From assembly GCA_020002185.1 (NCBI GenBank), contig CM034534.1, forward strand, positions 32,091,049 through 32,155,048: a DNA stretch of 64,000 bases. Reading direction: 5' to 3'. Below the pieces are notes generated by a model, which was not told where the DNA came from, ran no database searches, and saw nothing but the letters and a program-made list of their open reading frames with translations. The DNA is from Paraescarpia echinospica (Eukaryota > Annelida > Polychaeta > Sabellida > Siboglinidae). The position numbers were made by a program, and so were the translations under genes. Positions 1-11,387 of this stretch are shown piece by piece; the stretch's first letter is position 1, and every line of letters begins with the position of its first letter.

Positions 1-120
1 GAAGTGAACTTTACTGATAGTATGCATACAAAGGTATAATAATCTGGCAGAAAACCATTTTCAGTATTTTTTGTCAAAAAACACCATTTCACCTGGGGTG
101 TCTGTAAACATAAATACATA
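1..120. repeat. Dispersed repeat, second copy inside the nested insertion at 51179
   Basis: About 65 bp at 41-106, including AATCTGGCAGAAAA, TTTTTGTCAAAAAACA and TTTCACCTGGGGTGTCTG, recurs at 51180-51243 with a few substitutions and a small indel. The element is unidentified. Here it lies in the hexokinase intron 5' of exon a. Confidence 0.7.
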
Positions 121-966
121 GTTGCCATGGAAATGGTTGTCATCTTGATTTTTGGGAACCCAATTTATAGAATATATTGTCACAACAGTACAAGGAACAA
201 CTTTGTAATATTCACCCAAAAGACAATGCCTGCAGTGACATATTTATTAAATAAAAATGCATTGTCATTATAATACCAGAAATATAGTAGTCAACATTAA
301 AACAAAGAATAGAATTGTTATGGCAAGTTTGAGAAATCAAAATGTTGACCCTTGCCTTACTGATTAATGCTGTAAGTATCCCCCCATACATAGTTTTGAT
401 TAAGGTAAAAGTAGATTTTTATGGGGAAATTGTGATAATTAATAATAATTTTTATCTAGATATGTAAAACATGTCACTCTGGTGGTGTGTATTTTAGTGA
501 TGGTGTTAAAGGGACCTTATCTGTTCCATCACCCAGAATCATCCTTTCAAGGCAGGGAGTAGCAATTATTAGCAGGAACTTCAGTGAATCAGTTGTACTT
601 TGTTCAGCTTGCAGTCTTGATTGTGGAAGTCACCACAAAATTCCAGGAACTTGCGTTAATGTTGCCTGTCTCCGAAACGGTTACATTTACAGTTTAATTG
701 AAAGTTAAATCTACATTTCGCTGGCGCAGCATTCAAATTGTGAACAATGTTTCGGGTGTTTTAAATACAATTTAATCCACAGTAGACCTACAACTTATTC
801 TAGTATTGAGAATGTTATATATAAAAACAATGAGGAACAGACAAGGTTGGTTTAAGAAGGGGGTTTCTGAAAGAGGGGACAGCCAATACAGGGAGTGAAA
901 GCCAATGCAGGGCTGTGACAGTCAGTAGACTCTGGCCAGTTCATGAATGTATTGAGTCAATTGTAG
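121..966 (+). other. Hexokinase intron sequence upstream of exon a
   Basis: AT-rich non-coding sequence. A 73-codon open frame at 487-708 has no recognisable motif. Nothing else is supported. Confidence 0.6.
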
Positions 967-1079
967 GTGATCATCAACACGGAGTGGGGAGCATTTGGAG
1001 ACAACGGCGAGCTAGATTTCATCCGGACGGATCTGGACCACATGGTTGACAAATCATCACTCAATCCCAGGAAACAAAT
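967..1079 (+). CDS. HK: Hexokinase exon a (glucose-binding segment)
   Basis: Acceptor TTGTAG before GTGATC, donor GTAAGT. Starts in phase 0 and ends after two bases of a codon. Encodes [18 protein letters not shown] and ends at SLNPRKQ. The Glu of NTEWG is a glucose-contacting residue in the family. Confidence 0.93.
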
Positions 1080-1875
1080 GTAAGTTTTTTATTTAAACTG
1101 GGGTTTCCCAAGTTATTGTGGTGCAGGAGTGACCCCGGACCAGCAAATTTAAGATGGTATTACAAGGACTACTGTAATGACCATATGTATTGGGTCACTA
1201 TGTTTTGGGACACCTTAATAAAGTAATTATTTGTTGTCCCTATATATTCAGACACACAGGATATTGAGCCATTGAGACACTAAAAAATAGTTAGTAGGAG
1301 GGTAATAGACAAGGACGACATGACGTCAGAACATACGTCCGTAATTATTGGGACTGTGAATATGAGATTTATTTTTTTGCACCGTATGTTTTGGAACAGC
1401 TGATAATTATAATTTTATTAATTTTTAATGTCCCAATACATACAGTCATTATGGTAGCTAAGATGCCCATCCTCCAGATGGCGCCACATACACACAAACA
1501 CAGAGGCCGGTTTCCCGAAGTATGTTTTTTGTGACATAAATTTTCGCAGTTTTTTGTAATGTGCCCAGCTGACCAGTGAACAATTTACGTACCTCGGAAC
1601 AAACAGAAAACATGTATAATGCTGCAGACAATCAATTAATATCCATTTAGCATCCAGTACAAACTCTAAAACCAGTCAAAACCCTTAACCAAAGGGAATT
1701 TAACAAAAGTAAAGGCGTTACTTTTCTTTCAAATGGAATTTTAAAAAGTAAAGGCGTTACATTTCTTTCAAATGGAATTTAAAAAGTAAAGGTGTTACAT
1801 TTCTTTCAAGGGGTCATCGATTAATCCCAAAAAGCATTTAGGAAGAAAACATTACCAGACATACACACACGCATG

Positions 1876-1922
<47 letters not shown>

Positions 1923-4900
1923 ACACATACACTCATACCACCATGCATGCATAGACACAATAATCTTAGAAATACTGACAGGATGGTTTTGTGGAACATC
2001 CCCTGGAAAATTGAATTCATATCCTTCCATTTCTTATTATAATTAATATATCAAGTTGTGCAATGAAGTAGTTTGGCTGAAAATTTAATAAACTTGTAAT
2101 AAAGATAATTTTTTTATATGTTTGTCAATAAAAATGTAAAATAATGTAACAAAAATTACTGAGGCATCCTTGCGCATTTGAAAGAGGGTTTTTATATTTT
2201 AGCCTATAATATTTGTTATTGTGACATTAAAAATAACCAAATATATTGATACACCTTGAGGCATATTGCTATATCATATTGCTGGTTGTGTATTGATACA
2301 TTGATTAATCTCTGCAACCCTGTCTTGCTTTAGTTTTGAGAAGATGATCTCAGGAATGTACATGGGCGAGCTCGTACGACTTGTCATCATAAAGTGTGCG
2401 AAAGAAGAACTGCTTTTCAGTGGGAAGCTCTCGCAAGACTTGCAAACTCAGGGTCGTTTCTACACAAAATATGTCTCTGAAATCGAGAAGTAAGTCAGTG
2501 TTTATCTGCACTCTTCCACTGGGTGGGTATGAGAAACAGTCATCATAATGATAATGAAAACAATGTCTATATAACCATAAAATATCTTAAGCATTACGTT
2601 GGGGGTATTGTTGTCACCACGTATCGCTGATACAGTGGTGCCATCTGGTGAGTGAAACATGTTCATCCAAAATGACTAATGTTTGATTGTAAATATCACA
2701 AGTCCCACCCGTATCGGTGGGGGAGATTTGAACCAGTGATAAACACATAATGTTTTTTTGTACTTTGCGAACTTTCCTAAAACATATGATACTGTCCCTA
2801 AAACATTACGAGACCGTCCCTAAAATACATGAGACCATCCCTAAAACATATTATGACACCATCTCTAAAACATCATGAGACCATCCCTAAAGCATATTAT
2901 GAGACCATCCCTAAAACATTATGAGACCATCCTTAAATATATTATGAGACCATCCCTAAAACATTATGAGACCATCCCTAAAACATATTATGAGACCATC
3001 CTTAAAACATATTATGGTGGTAAAGATGTAATAATAGGTATAATTTGTATTAGATGTACTGATTTTACTGTAAAAACAATCAGAGTTTGAACTCTTAGTT
3101 CCCTATAATGTAGGCACTTCAATGAATTCCGCAAACTGGGACGTTTCGCGTGCGCCGATTCGCGATCACCGCAGTCCGTCTTGTTTGCCGGGACTGCAGT
3201 GATCGCTTTGTTTCAACTCATGTTTTAGCGCTCTATTTCCTGTCATTGACGTCATTCACTGCTGGGCCGCTGTCGAGAGTAAGTTGATATTCGTCTACGT
3301 CGTTTAAATTTTGAAATTTTACCATAATTAAGCTATATTACATCAATTTTACGACCACCTATGTGTTCATTTGCATATATTTTATATATAGTCGCGGATA
3401 GCCTGAAATATTTTGTGCTTAGCGTCATCTATGAGTTTTATTTAGTCTGTGTTGAAAAAATTGGTGCTGCGTTCCGATGCGAAATATGGTTTTGCACCAT
3501 TCAAAAAATCGTCACATTTGTAAGTTCTGTGTCTTGCGCGCGTCACTGGAGCGCGATGCCAGATGCAGATCATGACTTAATCTATTTCTTTTGAATTAAA
3601 ATCTACAAAACCAATACTATTTATATCATATTTAAATAATAACCTTGTCAATTCTGCAATACAGAATCTTATATTTAGGTTTGCTAGTTGTAGAAATATG
3701 GCAAATGCCAGCCCATACTACGGGCCAAGCATGGTAGTCTTAGCCTTAGGCCAGGGTTGGTTACTGCTTACTCTTGTAGTCTTGGGTTTAGCATGGCATA
3801 TTCCATTATTTATGGTTATGCTTTATTTAGATTTAGAAATAATATAAATTTCATTATGTAATAATTGTAATTGTTGTTACCTATTAAATCAACAGTTTGT
3901 TAGAAAAGTTGTTTTTGTGGTCAGATACGTAAATTATTTGACTTGATTTGTTTTAAAAAGTGTTTCAAGATAAACAGTCACTGCACAAAATTTTGTAAAA
4001 CATGTAATGCAAACCATAAATGCCTTGATCAGTTGTAGCATCATTTGTTTCATTGTGTGACAACACGCAATACATTAAACACCACAGTTTTACATCTCAA
4101 ATATCACAATTATTATGAATTTATGTGTGACATAATGCGTTATAATATAATTTCACACTGCTCTCTTGGGTAACGGAGGCAGGGATGTGAAAAGTATTTC
4201 ACAAGATTTGCATACAGAATCAAAACAGTTATCATAATATGATTCACAATTGCCTTTTTATTTCAGATATTGTTCGCAATTACATGCAGTGATCTGTGTT
4301 TGACTGTGAATGTACCGAGCCACAGCGTCGTCTGAATATGACATATGACTATTATGAGCAGAGCAGATTTCTTCATGGCTTGACTCCCATGGGCCATGGG
4401 GAGTAATGCAGAAAGCAATCTTGCCTTTGGCGCATTTGGATTCAGCGACAGAATATTGTGAACAATTTATAAATATTAGTTCATCAAGTTCATGTTAAAA
4501 TGCAGAACATTACGTCATGAAGCAGTAACAATTGATTACTGGTGTGTACAGAGCCTGCAACAGTCATCCAACCTGTCATGACACAGTCACACATAGACAC
4601 AGTGAACTAGGATTATGACTATTGTATTTCATTGTCATGTATTGATATGTTGAGTTTGTGTGATATTTAGCGAATATTTACTTATTAATAAAGTTACTGT
4701 TAATGCTATATGACTGGTTAATGTATATTTATTATAATGTTTAATGTGGTTATAAACATTGCATAAATTATATAACTGTCTTCATAATTATGGACATTCC
4801 AGCCTTTCATCGAAATGTAGCGGTCAGTTGTTAGCGTGCTAATATTAGCCAATATTAACTTATTAATTAAGTTACTGTTAATGTGAAATGACTTGTTAAT

Positions 4901-7900
4901 GTATATATTTATTACCATAATTAATGTGGTTTACTGTGTGCATAAATTATACAAATATTTTCATAATCATGGACAATATGGCCTTTTACTGAAATGTGTC
5001 GGTCTGTCGAGATCGCATGCTAATTACCCAATATTGACTAATTAAATTATTATTTATTGATTTGTTAATGACTATTTATTACCATCATTAATGTGGTTAT
5101 ACACATTGCATAACATGTATAAATATCTTCATAATCATGGAAATTATGGCCTTTAATTGGAACGTATCGGTCTGTTGAGTTTGCATGCTACATTACTAAA
5201 ATTAACTAATTAATTGCATTAATTTGGTTATAATTATTACTAAACATATTAAATATTGTAAATTTATTACTCTTGTCAATGTGTTTGAAAACCCTGAAAA
5301 CAATATTTAAATATCTGTATAAATAAAAAAGTTATGACATTTTCATTTTAAAGCAAATGTTTATCCACAGAAAACACAAAAATGAGTCCATTTTGCCATT
5401 GTAAAAGATACACAAAAATTACGCCGTTTTTCCGTCTTAAAATCGCAATATATTTTGATATATTAAAGGTATCTTAATAAAATAAACAGTCATGTGATCC
5501 TTAACCTATTACCTTTAATTTAAGCCAATTCTCAATGTTCTAGCATGATATTTAATTTTTTTTTGAAGTGCCTATATAATGTTGCCACAAAGTGTTTGTG
5601 GTTGAAGGGTGGACCAAACGTACTGATGGTTAATGTTGATACTTGGTTTAAAGGGAATAAAAACATCTATGGCTTGAATTCATGTTATATTACATCCTGC
5701 TATCTATTTCCATGTCCACCAAGCCAAAAACAATCAAAAAAATCAATGAATTAGAAAATCCACATTTAATGCTGTACATCCGGACATTTTCGAATATGCA
5801 TATTTTTGGCGCGCTTTTCGGGATGCCGAGATGTGACGTCACTTATGACCCACACTCGCATCAGGCCGACCCTTTCCATGCATTCAGAGCATGTTTACAA
5901 GTATAGCTTTTGGGTCGAAACGAGCGTCAGAATGAGTTATTGTGCAATATTCCGATGAAATACAAACACTAGTCATCACAGAGGAACAAGCAGTTATCTT
6001 ACCGTTCCATATGAATCGAATTTTATTCAAAACAATGACTAGGTTTCGCCGAGCTTGGGCTCGTTTTCAAAATAATTATATCGAATACAATCAACGAGAG
6101 ATAATCTACATCAATAAACATACATAGCAAACATATATCGTATCCAGCTACAGAAAGTAACGTGTATAATCTCGTAATATCACTAGAATATCGATGTATG
6201 AAGGAGGAGTTGTATCATAACAACTTAAATCAGTGAGTGAATTTCTGTCGGCCCTGCTAGCTCAGTTAGTAAAGGGTTTGGTTCCTTAGCATTTATTTTG
6301 CAATCGGGTTACGCCGGTTCAAACCCCACACCAAACCGTTGATTTTTTTACACTTTTTGGTTTATGTTTTCGCGAAGTAATATAAACCAAATCATTTTTA
6401 TACTATGATGTACTGTTTTTAAATATTTTGGTAGTAATTATTTATTCGCCACAATAATGAAAATATGGTCATTATATATAACGCGATGTTTCTAAATTTT
6501 ATTTATCCAGACAGATCACCATTTGTTTTCACATATATAATTACAATATATTACCGTACAATATATATACAATTAATAAATTATATATCCATTACATTAT
6601 ATTTGTTTGGATGAATAAAATTTAGAAAAATCGTTATATAATTCCCATATTTTCATTTTTGTGGCGAGTGACTGTCACTCACTGGTGTGGCCCCGGCTTG
6701 GGTGGCTTTAGGAGATTGTCTTATACGTGTGACTGTCACTCACTGGTGTGGCCCCCGGCTTGGGTGGCTTTAGGAGATTGTCTTGTACGTGTGACTGTCA
6801 CTCACTGGTGTGGCCCCCGGCTTGGGTGGCTTTAGGAGATTGTCTTATACGTGTGACTGTCACTCACTGGTGTGGCCCCCGGCTTGGGTGGCTTTAGGAG
6901 ATTGTCTTGTACATGTTACTGTCACTCACTGGTGTGGCCCCGGCTTGGGTGGCTTTAGGAGATTGTCTTATACGTGTGACTGTCACTCACTGGTGTGGCC
7001 CCCGGCTTGGATGGCTTTAGGAGATTGTCTTGTACATGTGACTGTCACTCACTGGTGTGGCCCCAGCTTGGGTGGCTTTTGGAGATTGTCTTGTACATGT
7101 GAATGTCACTCACTGGTGTGGCCCCGGCTTGGGTGGCTTTAGGAGATTGTCTTGTACATGTGACTGTCACTCACTGGTGTGGCCCCTTGGGTGGCTTTAG
7201 GAGATTGTCTTATACTTGTGACTGTCACTCACTGGTGTGGGTGGCCCCTTGGGTGGCTTTAGGAGATTGTCTTGTACATGTGACTGTCACTCACTGGTGT
7301 GGCCCCTTGGGTGGCTTTAGGAGATTGTCTTGTATGTGTGACTGTCACTCACTGGTGCGGTCCCCGGCTTGGGTGGCTTTAGGAGATTGTCTTGTATATG
7401 TGACTGTCACTCACTGGTGTGGCCCCTTGGGTGGCTTTAGGAGATTGTCTTATACGTGTGACTGTCGGTACTGACAGTCATCTCAATTCATGTTGCCTTT
7501 CGTTTTCCTTATCCAAATAACTTCTTTGATGCCTTTTGTTCTCCAGTTAAACTTAACCCCCTCCCAGTCTACATAGTGATACTTTTGAGTCATGTGATGT
7601 CTGATTTAGTTCATGATTCATGATTGCTGGTGTTTATGACATTTATTGTTATGTTTTCAGAGATGAAGAGAGTGACGGTTTCACAAACACAAAGCAGATT
7701 CTTGACGAGTTAGGAATAGAGATGTACACAATGGATGATTGCCGTCACGTACAATACATCTGTTCAGTAGTATCTACTCGCGCCGCCTACCTTGCATCAG
7801 CTGGTAAGAATTCTATTTTAAAACTCGAATGGCAATAGTTACAGAATCATCGCCAAAGAATATCTCATACTTAAATTAATGCTCACTGATGTTAACAAAA

Positions 7901-10900
7901 ATCATAACGCTAGCATAAAAATACAACAAATCAGTCGATTAATCAATTAATGATCTAGTGGCGCCACATAGCAGAGTACAATAAAAGAATGCACATAATT
8001 GACACCATGTGGCGCCACCATTTTGTCATTTTCACACTGGTTTGAGAAACTCTTTTTTGTAACCTTAACCCTTTAGACCTCAGTGTGTTTCGGTGTAAAG
8101 CCACTGGTTCCTCAGAGAATTAGGTCACATTCTCAAAATGTTTGGGAGTGTCCGTTTTTGTGGCATAGCTCTTTTATTATTGAATTTCCATTATTGCAAG
8201 TTGTAAGGACTTAGAATGCTCTTCAAATATTGGGTGTAAATATGCTTTTGTATGAATAACAATAGTTGTCCATATCTCGGTAGGCGTGCCAGTATTTAGG
8301 TATTTCATTACAACATGTCATATTATGAGTCATAACTTTTTTATGCTTCATTTCTTACTGCTACAAGTTGTGTTTATTTGAAAGATAATTTAATTACTTA
8401 CATTTTGGTATACATTTTTTTATTATATCTAAAATATACGTTGCACATACTGGAATACAATGGAAGCATACTTGACAAATTTGCAAAGCTGAAATTAAAT
8501 ATGGGGTACATCACTGTACGGAGTCTACCTTAAAATGTAATTAAAACAATATTTTGGTACAACATATGTTGTATCATAAATATTTTGCCCAAACAATATG
8601 TGGTAAAACAAAACCCTGTCGGACAATAATTTCTACACCGAACATAATGATTGACTGCTGTGTAACTTTTGTATGATCAATATTGTACTGCTACAACTTT
8701 ATTTTATTATAAAGAGCAGATAAATGCCTACACAATGATACCTGCATTGTTAAATTCTGATGGCTAGAATGATATATACTTCATTACTGTGGAATGGGAG
8801 AGTCTGGTCACAGGCACATGTAGCTGTCAAGTGTCAGCACTACCACCCCGGGCAGCCTCGGTCAAAACAACAAGTGAACAACAGGACAGTCCCACAAGTT
8901 ACAACACTTACCAATCATGAAATAATACAACTACAACATCGTCATACAATGTCCTAATCGAAATATAAATAGCGTATTGACTTCGTGCAAAAATAAGGAA
9001 TACAGAATGCGGGACTGGTCTATTAGCGTGTTTACAAAATGGGCGTGAACGACCAGCTTCCCTGACAACAACAACGATCGTCCAGCCGAAGTATCGAATA
9101 AAGTCGCAAATAATTACATGAACATCGATGTCTGAATCACTTTCTTTGATATCACTGTCATCACAGACACACGACTTCTGCAGACAAACGACTAAGACCA
9201 ACAGACGCCATTTTGTTCTCTCAAAAACTGGAGCAGCTTGGAAAAACGCATGAAACTTTGATAAGTCGAATAGCAACATACACCAGAAATACCCACAATT
9301 CATTGCCAATATGTTAATGAGACATTTTGAATGTGTTTCAAAAGTATCCTCCAGAGTGCGCCTCTGGAATAGATGAAACTATGACGCTAATCTTTTCAGG
9401 CGGGTTTGGCCGACTTGAGGAGTTGGAACTCGGGCGGGTTTGGCCGACTTGAGGTCTAATGGGTTAAGAATATTTCATAAGCATACTGTACGCTAAAAAG
9501 AATGAATACGTTATTTTAATGTGATAATGCACAGTCATAGACATGTGATTGCTTTGGTCAATTACAAAATGGTTGTGGAAATTTGTAAGGTTTGTCATTG
9601 TTCATGTTTGTTCGAATTAGGTCAGCCATTCAAGATTGTAGATATACCACGACACGAGAGAGTTAGTTCCACACTATGGTAATAAATTGTAGTATTATGA
9701 TTTCTAAACAAACGACATGAATAAACTTGCTTGATAAATTCTCACATCATACCACGTATTTCATGAATATGCTGTTGTGAATGATCGACTATTGTCTGTC
9801 AGACATCTGGTACAAATCCTAAAACCACTAAAAGCCTTTAACCAATTTCATAAAATAGAAGAGTTACTTTTCTACTGAAGGTCGTACATCAATGCCTGAA
9901 AGTTTGGAACCAAGAATGCAAAGTATCTAGGAGGAAACCTTTTTTGATCTTACATCTACAGATACATACACTAGCTTAATTAGTTATTTTGTGAGAACAC
10001 GTGACAGTATAGCTGGCCTAACTTTCAACCGATTTACGATGTACAATTGTTTGCAATGACACACAGCCTTTATATGATTTTCGAAGGTACAGTTGTACAT
10101 GATTGTTATTAAACTTCTTGTTTACCCGGTTTACCTGTGCAGCCTGACTCGGAGTGACCACAGCCATAGACCTGTGTTGTTTGTTTGTTGCAGGCATCGC
10201 AACACTCTTGAACCGAGTCAACTTGCCAAACGTCACTGTGGCCGTCGATGGCAGTCTATACCGCTTCCATCCACACTTTCACAATCGTATGATGGAGAAG
10301 ACGAAGGAACTAATCACCACTGGCATGCAGGTCGGTGTTCTTCTGTTGACCTATCCATCACATGACCTGTTGCCTAGCAACACGTCCATCAAGCCATCAA
10401 ATAATTTTTTTTTAATTTTGACTGCATTTCTCTTTATAATGAAAAAGCGGTAAAGTGTTTATAGTGACAACTGTACGCAGTTATGCATGATCTTGGAGAT
10501 GTCATTCCATGATAGTAATGTAATTCTCGTATATAACTGTTATCAACTTGTTATGAAAAGCAAAGCTTGATGGTAGTCGTGCACATCATTTTTATTGTGA
10601 TCCACGACGTAGTGGATCTATCAGTTACGGTCATAGACACATTAGCAACAATGCTCATCCTCAGGATGGCGCTACATACACGCAGACACAGAAAACAATT
10701 TCTCAAAATATTTATACCATTTTGTAAATTTGAGCAGTTTTATTGCACGTTTTCTAAGATTATTGTTGCACGTTAGGTAAAGTGTCACCAGCTGATCATT
10801 GGACGGTTTACATATCTCGGAAGAACTGTAGGAAACACGCATAACGTTGGCAGCAAGAATTAACACTTTGGAGCGTTTAGTGAAAACTTGCAATGTTTCA

Positions 10901-11387
10901 ATCCACCACCTGTGGATCTTGATCACACATTGATGTCATGTGACATGGCTCAGATGATCTACCAAAATCTGAGCGACGTCATATGAAATCAATGCGTGAT
11001 CACGATCCACAGGTGGTGGATCGAAATGTTGCAAGTTTCCACTAAACGCTCCAAAGTAAGTGTTAATTCTTGCTGCCCATTCAAATCTTGGAGCCATGAA
11101 CAATATTTTCCATAACGCATAGTGTTGTGAGCAACAAAGTTATTGATTCTTGAAACAGTTGTCTGACATCTGGTACAAACAGTTTTTGTGTTTTGTTGAC
11201 TCCGTGAAAATTTATCACAGACCCAACTGAAATCCACCCACAGAATTTGAATGAACCTGGCTGTTACATAATGTTCTTATTGTTTCAGTTCCATCTAATG
11301 CTCTCAGAGGATGGCAGTGGGAAGGGGGCAGCACTTGTCGCTGCGGTCGCACAACGGATGGCGAACGAGGCCAAGACGGTCGCCTAA
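967..11387 (+). CDS. HK: Hexokinase, 3' part of gene (five exons, C-terminal 215 residues)
   Basis: ATP-dependent phosphorylation of glucose and other hexoses, the first step of glycolysis, normally cytosolic or on the outer mitochondrial membrane. Five exons join in consistent phase (967-1079, 2334-2489, 7661-7803, 10194-10330, 11289-11387; 648 nt). Visible in order are the glucose-binding [19 protein letters not shown] segment, SLNPRKQ, the [16 protein letters not shown] helix, a [12 protein letters not shown] segment, the phosphate/adenosine loop [14 protein letters not shown] and the C-terminal nucleotide motif [15 protein letters not shown], then stop. These match the C-terminal part of a hexokinase domain. 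The N-terminal part, including the catalytic Asp region, lies left of the window, so a one-domain and a two-domain (HK1/2-like) enzyme cannot be told apart. No frameshift or lost key residue is seen. The gene ends convergent with CENPI. The family is certain; the paralogue is not assigned. Confidence 0.95.
1441..1860 (+). repeat. Dispersed repeat family R1, copy 1
   Basis: Shares successive blocks with copies at 9795-9960, 10343-10850, 19790-20110, 21050-21545 and 38350-38740. The blocks are a 'GCCCATCCTCCAGATGGCGC' block, a CACATACACACAAACACAGA block, a 'CCAGCTGACCAGTGAACA' block and a 'GTAAAGGCGTTACATTTCTT' block. The last block is itself repeated about three times here (1690-1810). The family was not recognised and no open frame goes with it. 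Confidence 0.65.
1862..1926 (+). repeat. (CA)n microsatellite
   Basis: Dinucleotide array with a short GCGC interruption at the left end and CATA variants at the right, inside the first complete hexokinase intron. Confidence 0.95.
2045..2120 (+). repeat. Single arm of a MITE also present at 14504-14670
   Basis: TCAAGTTGTGCAATGAAGTA and GTTTGGCTGAA match the left arm of the inverted-repeat element at 14504. The opposite arm is not seen here. Confidence 0.6.
2334..2489 (+). CDS. HK: Hexokinase exon b
   Basis: Acceptor TTGCTTTAG, donor GTAAGT, enters and leaves after codon position 2. Encodes [18 protein letters not shown] followed by the [20 protein letters not shown] region, typical of the hexokinase large-domain helices. 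Confidence 0.95.
2790..3015 (+). repeat. Short tandem repeat, ~20-26 bp units
   Basis: About nine to ten imperfect copies of ATGAGACCATCCCTAAAACA with a variable ATATT spacer, in the second hexokinase intron. The open frame across it is a by-product. Confidence 0.9.
3162..3206 (+). other. 16-bp-arm stem-loop in a local GC-rich patch
   Basis: GCGATCACCGCAGTCC (3162-3177) pairs with GGACTGCAGTGATCGC (3191-3206) with one mismatch and a 13-nt loop. The patch to about 3300 is richer in CpG than the surrounding intron. No coding exon fits it. Confidence 0.6.
4690..5235 (+). repeat. Diverged tandem repeat, ~170-180 bp period
   Basis: Three to four copies with the landmarks TTAATGTGGTTATA, CATTGCATAA, CTTCATAATCATGGA, GGCCTTT and TTAACTAATTAA at about 4740, 4919 and 5086. 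Very AT-rich. Confidence 0.8.
5236..6245 (+). other. Hexokinase intron, no recognisable gene
   Basis: AT-rich intron. Short open frames at 5545-5754, 5682-5906 and 5942-6127 show no conserved motif, signal peptide or exon-like splice pairing. Confidence 0.5.
6249..6350 (+). repeat. tRNA-like sequence (pol III A and B boxes), probably a SINE head or tRNA pseudogene
   Basis: TAGCTCAGTTAGTAAAGGG resembles an A box and GGTTCAAACCCC a B box about 60 nt downstream, with a TTTTTTT run at 6343. The first bases do not pair with the bases before the T run to form an acceptor stem, so a functional tRNA is unlikely. Confidence 0.55.
6666..7466 (+). repeat. Minisatellite, ~61 bp x 13
   Basis: Thirteen near-identical units with GACTGTCACTCACTGGTGTG, GCCCCCGGCTTGGG and TGGCTTTAGGAGATTGTCTT. 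Later units lose the CCGGCTT part and are ~56 bp. The unit length is not a multiple of three, so the two long open frames here are fortuitous. It ends about 190 bp before hexokinase exon c. Confidence 0.97.
7661..7803 (+). CDS. HK: Hexokinase exon c
   Basis: Acceptor ATGTTTTCAG, donor GTAAGA, leaves in phase 1. Encodes [18 protein letters not shown] and [20 protein letters not shown]. It matches the family segment that runs from the small inter-helix loop to the VSTRSA helix. Confidence 0.94.
7930..8064 (+). repeat. Left part of a dispersed repeat split by a piggyBac-like element
   Basis: CATGTGGCGCCACCATTTTG followed by TCATTTTCAC matches 22230-22265. Its continuation ('GTTAAG..CATACTGTACGCTA') resumes at 9464 on the other side of the inserted element and is contiguous in the 22230-22330 copy. 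Confidence 0.7.
8069..9463. mobile_element. piggyBac-like non-autonomous element, 1395 bp, TTAA target duplication
   Basis: TTAA at 8065-8068 and again at 9464-9467 flank termini CCCTTTAGACCTCA (left) and, on the opposite strand, CCCATTAGACCTCA (right). TTAA duplication and CCC-type ends are hallmarks of piggyBac transposons. Near the right end CGGGTTTGGCCGACTTGAGG occurs twice as a subterminal repeat. Minus-strand reading at 8908-9309 includes [13 protein letters not shown], reminiscent of the acidic Asp/Ser-rich N-terminus of piggyBac transposases. No catalytic domain is present. It lies in the hexokinase intron between exons c and d. Confidence 0.8.
9795..9960 (+). repeat. Dispersed repeat family R1, fragment
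   Basis: GTACAAATCCTAAAACCACT, an AGAGTTACTTTTC block and 'CCTGAAAGTTTGGAACCAAG' correspond in order to 1655-1850 and 19975-20095. Confidence 0.6.
10194..10330 (+). CDS. HK: Hexokinase exon d (VDGS loop)
   Basis: Acceptor GTTTGTTGCAG, donor GTCGGT, ends in phase 0. Encodes [20 protein letters not shown] then [18 protein letters not shown] is the conserved nucleotide-binding element of hexokinases. Confidence 0.95.
10343..10848 (+). repeat. Dispersed repeat family R1, long copy
   Basis: Begins at GTTGACCTATCCATCACATG and runs through TGTTGCCTAGCAACACGTCC, CTTGGAGATGTCATTCCATG, CAAAGCTTGATGG and CTCATCCTCAGGATGGCGCT. The same order occurs at 21050-21545 and in part at 38350-38740. In the last hexokinase intron. 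Confidence 0.7.
10849..11077. repeat. 229-bp near-perfect hairpin in the last hexokinase intron
   Basis: The left arm (10849 to about 10955) and right arm (about 10966 to 11077) are reverse complements almost throughout. Landmarks GGCAGCAAGAATTAACACTT, GGAGCGTTTAGTG, CCACCACCTGTGGATC and GCTCAGA all recur inverted, with scattered mismatches. The loop is only about a dozen nucleotides. It could be a foldback MITE or the product of an inverted duplication. Its transcript would fold into a dsRNA of about 105 bp. Confidence 0.85.
11289..11387 (+). CDS. HK: Hexokinase terminal exon with stop codon
   Basis: Acceptor TGTTTCAG, in-frame TAA at 11385-11387. Encodes [20 protein letters not shown] and a short tail ending [16 protein letters not shown] is the adenosine-binding motif at the C-terminus of hexokinase domains. 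Confidence 0.95.
   Translation, partial: FHLMLSEDGSGKGAALVAAVAQRMANEAKTVA

Noticed and set aside
6249..6350. Functional tRNA gene
   Set aside because: A and B box-like words exist but acceptor and anticodon stems do not pair; more likely a SINE head or pseudogene.
6810..7474. Two frames with repeated [18 protein letters not shown]
   Set aside because: Minisatellite translation; unit length is not a multiple of three and changes along the array.
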